Of a stretch of DNA of 55,824 bases, positions 52,501 to 55,824 are shown piece by piece; the first letter of the stretch is position 1; the number at the start of each line of letters is the position of its first letter. Source of the DNA: MGIIa-K1 sp964577145. GTDB taxonomy: Archaea; Thermoplasmatota; Poseidoniia; Poseidoniales; Poseidoniaceae. Both the position numbers and the translations under genes were made by a program. Location of the stretch: positions 1 through 55,824 of the forward strand of contig CAZNXM010000009.1 in the NCBI GenBank assembly GCA_964577145.1, given 5' to 3'. A model generated the notes under the pieces. It did not search any database and was not told the DNA's origin. It worked only from the letters and a program-made list of their open reading frames with translations.

Positions 52501-54235
52501 CCCGAATACATCCGGTGAATCATGGCAAAATGGTACTCTCGGCTGCCCTGATGCTGATGCTGATGGCTGGGCCGATAGTGAAGATACATTCGATGATGAT
52601 GAAACACAATGGCACGATGTCGATGGCGATGGTTATGGTGATAATATCGGTGGACTATCACCCGATGATTGTCCAACTGAGTGGGGTAATTCCACAGAAG
52701 GTGGCATGCTAGGATGCGTAGATTCTGATGGTGATGGCTGGGCTGATTCAATTGATGCCCTCCCGCTTGATCCAACACAGAATGCTGATAGTGATGGTGA
52801 TGGATATGGTGACGACCCTACTGGAACCGACCCTGATGAATGCCCCAATACCGCTGGTACTTCTACAATCGACCGCCTGGGATGTCCAGATAGTGATGGT
52901 GATGGATATTCCGACCTTAACGATGCATTCCCAGATGATGCTAACCGCAGTATCGATTCGGACCAAGATGGATATGACGACCTTGAGGATGATTGTCCAA
53001 ATACAGCAGGTAGTTCCACCAATGGATCCCTAGGATGCTTTGATGCAGACCAAGACACATGGGCAGATGCAAATGATACATTCCCATTAGAACCAACTCA
53101 GTGGGCTGATAGTGATGGTGATGGATTTGGTGATAATTCCGGTGGATTTGAGGCGGATGATTGCCCTACTATTGCTGGCACTAGCACTAGTGATGTATTA
53201 GGATGCATAGATGATGATGGCGATTCTTACTCGAATACAGGAGATGAATTCCCTGCAGATAGTAGCGAATGGTTAGATTCTGATTCCGATGGCTTTGGAG
53301 ATAATATTGATTCTTGCCCAATGGACGCAGGAACTGCGCTCAATGGTAGCATTGGTTGTCTCGATTCCGATTCTGATTCTTGGTCTGATGATGTCGATTT
53401 CTTAGTAAATGATTCAAGCCAAAATTCCGATAGCGATGGCGATGGCTATGGTGATAATAGTGCAGGGACAAATGGTGATTCATGTCCAAGTATTACTGGA
53501 ACTTCAACAGAAGATATGCTTGGATGTAATGATGAAGATGGAGACGGATGGTCTGATTCTGGAGATGCCTTCCCTTCAAACCCTAGCCAACAATTCGATA
53601 ACGACTCTGACGGCTATGGTGACAATAACAGTGCTGGGGCTCATCAGGCAGACCATTGGCCACAAGACCCAACTCGAAACGTTGCTGAAGTCGAGATGAT
53701 TTGCTCTGAGACTTCATTCAGTGTCGATATCGCTACCGACAGTAGTATCGCATTCACATGTACCATTACCAATGGAATTCAAAACGAGCTTACTGTTATT
53801 GTCGAATTGATGGCGATAAATGCCCTCGATGCTGCTGTGCGAACACATGTACTAATTCTAGACGGAAATGAGAGTCAGACTATTGCATTCGCTGGACAAA
53901 TAGACGAAACAGGCACTCATACTCTGGTGATCGAGGCGAGTGAACCTGGTTCAACCTCTTCGATGGCATTCGCCTCAGCATCGGTTACTGCTACTGATTC
54001 CAAAGATGGAAATTTGGCAGATGATATCTTAGAAGCAGCAGAAGAGATTCCGCACCTAACTGAAATTGTAGCCGTTTGCATGGTTCTGCTATTGCTAATG
54101 ATATTGGTAGGTAATGCCCGCAATAGAAGAAAGCGCGATAGGAAACGAGACACCAAGATTCAGGAATTCAAAGTCAACCGTTTCATTCGCGAGAGCGGCA
54201 CCAACAATTTCGGTCGCCTTCCACCAAGACACTGA
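49544..54235 (+). CDS. Giant subtilisin-like protease with thrombospondin-3-like repeats and C-terminal anchor
   Basis: About 1563 residues from ATG 49544 (MRVYAVVFALLLSS), which yields a clean signal peptide; a frame upstream to 49490 lacks it. After a propeptide region (about 24-225) the S8 domain has Asp (VAVADTGLDNG), His (GHGTHVAGS), Asn (FAASNDG) and Ser (GGTSMATP). A P/jelly-roll domain follows (WKFTVPAGAPDLKVMLSWTD), then twelve calcium-binding-type repeats (nt 51686-53679), a beta domain, one transmembrane helix (about nt 54055-54110) and a short basic cytosolic tail. Likely a stiff calcium-dependent stalk holding the protease away from the cell. Confidence 0.92.
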   Translation: MRVYAVVFALLLSSFAPLLVSGEERTTGIDIEFRNGPEESIAIEAMVSGHYTGFWVLAHEYPVPSEWVHDLADAGIECWSYLPPAAFHCELSGQTPLELAHLGVQGMLEMSPKAKLHPSVIPALNGEEEVWMMATGIGVVNLVLSGDELPEGIEDRADISVLSHSWRWAKAEAQTSGIHWLSQQSEIEWIEPQFEQVILNDVADDVISANVLQSASLMAGIDSSWNALDGTGIIVAVADTGLDNGVNNTNMHPDFKDHIVDIKSYWIPLSQQSFVNAPYGDGASDLDSGHGTHVAGSVLGDGTQSSGAIKGIAPEARLYMQATEVYTDWTTATENNYGVTDGYTLMGIPSDLSDMFDEAAANGSNIHTNSWGSSVAGQYTTSAMQADHSARNHSGMLILFAASNDGVDGNSDGEIDLDSLGAPATAKNVLTVGASENDRSTFTSTWGGWWPGDYPSNPINSDNMEDDPEGLAAFSSRGPADDGRTKPDVVAPGTFILSTKSRSTSDTGWSAHSNSDYTYMGGTSMATPITAGASALIYQHLIDNLAHTNPSSALVKGIFAASAHDMSGQYSSSTNGAGETAPNQHEGWGIVDLDRAVNSTFVDGDTVSTSDTLGWKFTVPAGAPDLKVMLSWTDPASTPAASTNLVNDLDFALKDPSGNWVEYGNNLDNLIGGTISSPAQGLWEVHVNGTSVPTGPQAFALVLDASYSLTNLSADADGDGYEDDVDDCPSTAGTSTLDQTGCPDGDGDGWSNVGDDFPNDSTQWSDSDGDGFGDNPGGNTPDGCTSVVGTSSSDRYGCVDSDGDGWSDPDGGWTTFEGADACPAIFGNSTLDRNGCIDNDGDGQSNASDVLENDSSQWLDSDGDGYYDNANPATNWDDCPSVWGNSTSDLQGCVDSDGDGMSDINDPWPNDPSRSVDTDGDGVDDGDDDCPTTAGNSTVGLLGCEDADGDGRPIGFDEFPTDGTQWNDTDGDGYGDEATGNLADDCPNTSGESWQNGTLGCPDADADGWADSEDTFDDDETQWHDVDGDGYGDNIGGLSPDDCPTEWGNSTEGGMLGCVDSDGDGWADSIDALPLDPTQNADSDGDGYGDDPTGTDPDECPNTAGTSTIDRLGCPDSDGDGYSDLNDAFPDDANRSIDSDQDGYDDLEDDCPNTAGSSTNGSLGCFDADQDTWADANDTFPLEPTQWADSDGDGFGDNSGGFEADDCPTIAGTSTSDVLGCIDDDGDSYSNTGDEFPADSSEWLDSDSDGFGDNIDSCPMDAGTALNGSIGCLDSDSDSWSDDVDFLVNDSSQNSDSDGDGYGDNSAGTNGDSCPSITGTSTEDMLGCNDEDGDGWSDSGDAFPSNPSQQFDNDSDGYGDNNSAGAHQADHWPQDPTRNVAEVEMICSETSFSVDIATDSSIAFTCTITNGIQNELTVIVELMAINALDAAVRTHVLILDGNESQTIAFAGQIDETGTHTLVIEASEPGSTSSMAFASASVTATDSKDGNLADDILEAAEEIPHLTEIVAVCMVLLLLMILVGNARNRRKRDRKRDTKIQEFKVNRFIRESGTNNFGRLPPRH
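51686..53679 (+). repeat. Twelve tandem TSP3-like repeats within the subtilase gene
   Basis: Unit of about 51-59 residues: DDCP-x(2)-G-x-ST-x(4-5)-GC, then DSDGDGWSD, a D-x-FP-x-D-x-TQW-x segment, and a second DSDGDGYGD. Each unit has two Cys about 14 apart, likely a disulfide, and two Asp-rich loops typical of calcium binding. The DNA repeats are diverged (GAT/GGT-rich) with no perfect long identity, so expansion is old or under protein selection. Confidence 0.9.
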
Positions 54236-54241
54236 GACCGA

Positions 54242-54285
54242 ATCCGCTAAGAGGAGGACGCCCTCCCCCGAATTGCTTAGCGGAT
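54242..54285 (+). promoter_or_regulatory. Inverted repeat linking pre-tRNA leader to the tRNA-Gly 5' end
   Basis: ATCCGCTAAG (54242-54251) pairs perfectly with CTTAGCGGAT (54276-54285); the right arm includes the first six bases of the tRNA. Between them GGAGG-ACGC-CCTCC (54253-54266) forms a second hairpin. The left arm copies the ATCCGC of the tRNA 3' acceptor strand, so it can compete with it for the 5' strand. Confidence 0.6.
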
Positions 54286-54351
54286 ATGGTGAAGTGGTTA
54301 TCACCTGAGGTTTCCAACCTCATATCGTGGGTTCGACTCCCGCTATCCGCA
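54280..54351 (+). tRNA. tRNA-Gly (anticodon TCC)
   Basis: Full cloverleaf: acceptor GCGGATA/TATCCGC, 3-bp D stem, anticodon stem TGAGG/CCTCA with loop TTTCCAA (anticodon TCC at 54313-54315), variable TATC, T stem GTGGG/CCCGC with one T-G pair and loop TTCGACT. Discriminator A. CCA is not encoded (CCT follows). 72 nt, no intron. It reads GGA codons, and GGG by wobble. Confidence 0.96.
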
Positions 54352-54398
54352 CCTTTGTTTCCTCATCAGTGCTAGCATATGTTGAAATGTGGTAGTAG

Positions 54399-54413
54399 AT
54401 GCGCGTAGCGCAT
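54399..54413 (+). promoter_or_regulatory. 6-bp GTA-triloop hairpin overlapping the M28 ATG
   Basis: ATGCGC-GTA-GCGCAT; the final A and T are the first two bases of ATG 54412. Geometry is identical to the icmF hairpin at 34035-34051. Confidence 0.55.
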
Positions 54414-55815
54414 GAACCGGGCAATGACGGCACTCTTGCTTACCACAATTTTCGTGCTGGCTCCCCTTGCAGGATGCTTCGGTGAAGATGAAGTCAAGGT
54501 AATTGACCCATCATCTGTTTTGCAAATCGATTTCGTTAGCCCAGATGATGCTGTAATCAAAACCGGCGAATGGCACGACTTTACCCTTGAAGGAAAAGAC
54601 TGGGCAATCTCAACCGAATCTGATGTATTATTATTTGTAAACGGCACCTATGTAGTCGAACACATGGTTTACGGTGGTGAAGAGACAGTGAAGGGATTAA
54701 TCCTGACCACTCCATTCACTACTGGAGTCAACATCACCCTAATTGGTTCAGATGGAACCAGTCAGGTAATCGAGGTAGCACTAACCAATGGGACTCCGAT
54801 TGTAAACGGAAAGGATTGGTTTGACAAGATGGAATTCATCACCAGCGTCTGTAGTGATTCAACAAAATGCGGAGGATACATCAATCGCTGGATGGGCTCA
54901 CCTAACCCTGCCTTTGAACGTGGAGCATCATTCTTCCAAGGCCACTTTGAAGGCCTTGGCTATGAAACTCATATCCTGAGAGTTATCGACCACGGAAACC
55001 CGACTGAGCCTGAAAGCCTCAATGTAATCGCATGGAAGCGAGGACTACGTGACGACTGTGTGCAAGGCATGGGCGCTCACATGGACATCGCTCCACCTGG
55101 CGGGCCTCCTGGCGGCGGTACTTACGAGGGTGCGTACGACAATACCGCAGGTACTGTTACCATGATGCTCTTCGCAAGAGCATTTGTCGATCTACAATTC
55201 GAATGTGATACTTTCCTCGCACTCTGGTCTAGTGAAGAAGAGGGTTTGCGAGGCTCCAATGCTTTCGCCAACAATGATTGTGATTATTGCCTTCCCAAAG
55301 ATAAGGAATTAGAATTCTACATCAATATGGATATGATGGGTATTTCTTGGCCGGCAATCAAGCCAACTGGAGAACCATATCCTTACCATGCTTGGTCGGG
55401 ACCAGATGTAGATTCAAGCGTACAAGATGTGGAGATTACCGAGATCCTTGACAAGGTACACTTTGACATTCTAAAGGCGCCACGAAACCTCACTATCGAG
55501 GGAACATATGGTGCTGGCTGTGACCAACATTGGGGTGAGCACGATAACTTAGTTCTCGATGTTCATGAAGATACATTTGGTCGCTCAGACCACGTCACTT
55601 TCCGCAACCTCGGAGCTCAAACAATCTTCCACCTCGGTGCTTATGATGCAGATTATGATGCATATCACAGCCCATCGGATACTCTTGACAACATGGTGCA
55701 GATGACTGGAGGAGAAGAAGAACTCCAGGGAGCAATCGAGTTCGTAATGTGGGCTGCAATGCTTGAGTTCATCATCGCTGACCAAACCGATGCTGTAAGA
55801 AACGTCGATGCCTAA
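54412..55815 (+). CDS. M28-family metallopeptidase lipoprotein
   Basis: 467 residues. Lipoprotein signal ending LAPLAGC, so anchored outside the membrane. A beta domain (about 30-130) precedes the M28 catalytic domain. Zinc ligands are in place: GAHMD, GAYDNTAG, SEEEGLRGS with the catalytic Glu, NMDMMG and YHSPSDT. Several Cys pairs suggest disulfides. M28 enzymes are aminopeptidases or carboxypeptidases that release amino acids from peptides, complementing the secreted subtilases. It is led by a start-overlapping hairpin. Confidence 0.9.
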   Translation: MNRAMTALLLTTIFVLAPLAGCFGEDEVKVIDPSSVLQIDFVSPDDAVIKTGEWHDFTLEGKDWAISTESDVLLFVNGTYVVEHMVYGGEETVKGLILTTPFTTGVNITLIGSDGTSQVIEVALTNGTPIVNGKDWFDKMEFITSVCSDSTKCGGYINRWMGSPNPAFERGASFFQGHFEGLGYETHILRVIDHGNPTEPESLNVIAWKRGLRDDCVQGMGAHMDIAPPGGPPGGGTYEGAYDNTAGTVTMMLFARAFVDLQFECDTFLALWSSEEEGLRGSNAFANNDCDYCLPKDKELEFYINMDMMGISWPAIKPTGEPYPYHAWSGPDVDSSVQDVEITEILDKVHFDILKAPRNLTIEGTYGAGCDQHWGEHDNLVLDVHEDTFGRSDHVTFRNLGAQTIFHLGAYDADYDAYHSPSDTLDNMVQMTGGEEELQGAIEFVMWAAMLEFIIADQTDAVRNVDA

Positions 55816-55824
55816 GCAGTGGGT

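Noticed and set aside
51703..53058. Several Ser/Pro/His-rich minus-strand frames over the repeat region
   Set aside because: Reverse reading of Asp/Gly-rich repeats; periodic composition keeps frames open by chance.
51686..53679. Possible CRISPR or tandem DNA satellite
   Set aside because: The periodicity is at protein level inside one frame, units are diverged, and there are no identical repeats with unique spacers. No cas genes in the window.
1..55824. Insertion sequences, prophage, integrase or attachment sites
   Set aside because: No transposase, integrase or phage structural motif seen on either strand; the single tRNA is not followed by an integrase gene or a repeated tRNA 3' end within the window.

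Overview
The window looks like a contig from a marine planktonic archaeon of the Marine Group II type (Candidatus Poseidoniia). The information-processing genes are archaeal: PCNA, transcription factor S, Nop5 with fibrillarin, Nmd3, an exosome Csl4 protein, a METTL5-like methyltransferase and SepF. HMG-CoA synthase points to mevalonate lipid synthesis. These sit with very large secreted proteases, PKD-type surface proteins, signal-peptide lipoproteins and acquired bacterial- or eukaryote-like genes (MutM, SMUG1, ABC-F, IcmF). Coding density is very high, no stretch above 300 bp lacks a gene, and many starts are ATG or GTG without a Shine-Dalgarno. The lineage call is inference from gene content. 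One 100-base run of N (5565-5664) interrupts glmS.

Layout. 1-6.5 kb: tail of a PKD/CARDB surface protein, SepF, Maf, a KaiC-like ATPase and a gapped GlmS. 6.5-12.4 kb, minus strand: a rhomboid protease, then a 1611-residue membrane-anchored subtilase; both end in cytosolic Cys-rich modules. 12.4-14.4 kb: cytochrome c maturation genes (a CcmA-CcmB-like fusion, CcmC and a 48-residue CcmD). 14.5-22.9 kb: Nmd3, PGI/PMI, an M23-like protein, a polytopic membrane protein with a GT2, aspartate-semialdehyde dehydrogenase, an unknown protein, a mini zinc ribbon and a METTL5-like enzyme. 22.9-30.7 kb: a Csl4-RRM-RRM fusion, a radical SAM protein, HMG-CoA synthase, SMUG1 and an acyl-CoA ligase. 30.9-39.7 kb: ABC-F, NAD(P)HX repair, IcmF, a tandem GGCT protein, a PPP phosphatase and a 52-codon ORF. 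39.7-47.6 kb: thioredoxin-like and SCO lipoproteins, LysE, MutM, TFS, Nop5/fibrillarin, a ferritin-like protein, PCNA and a GT2. 47.6-55.8 kb: an ABC exporter, a second giant subtilase with twelve thrombospondin-3-like repeats, tRNA-Gly(TCC) and an M28 peptidase lipoprotein.

Functional reading: a heterotrophic, proteolytic, oxygen-respiring cell. Secreted S8 and M28 peptidases degrade protein, IcmF and the acyl-CoA ligase feed carbon to central metabolism, and Ccm plus SCO support cytochrome c and haem-copper oxidase assembly.

Two things stand out. First, compact stem-loops abut or overlap many start codons, and six of these or nearby hairpins have a GTA/TAC loop or the closely related GTAA. 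Second, the rhomboid gene lies directly upstream of a type I membrane subtilase that has a large cytosolic coiled-coil, proline-rich and zinc-ribbon tail. That is a plausible but unproven regulated-intramembrane-proteolysis module.
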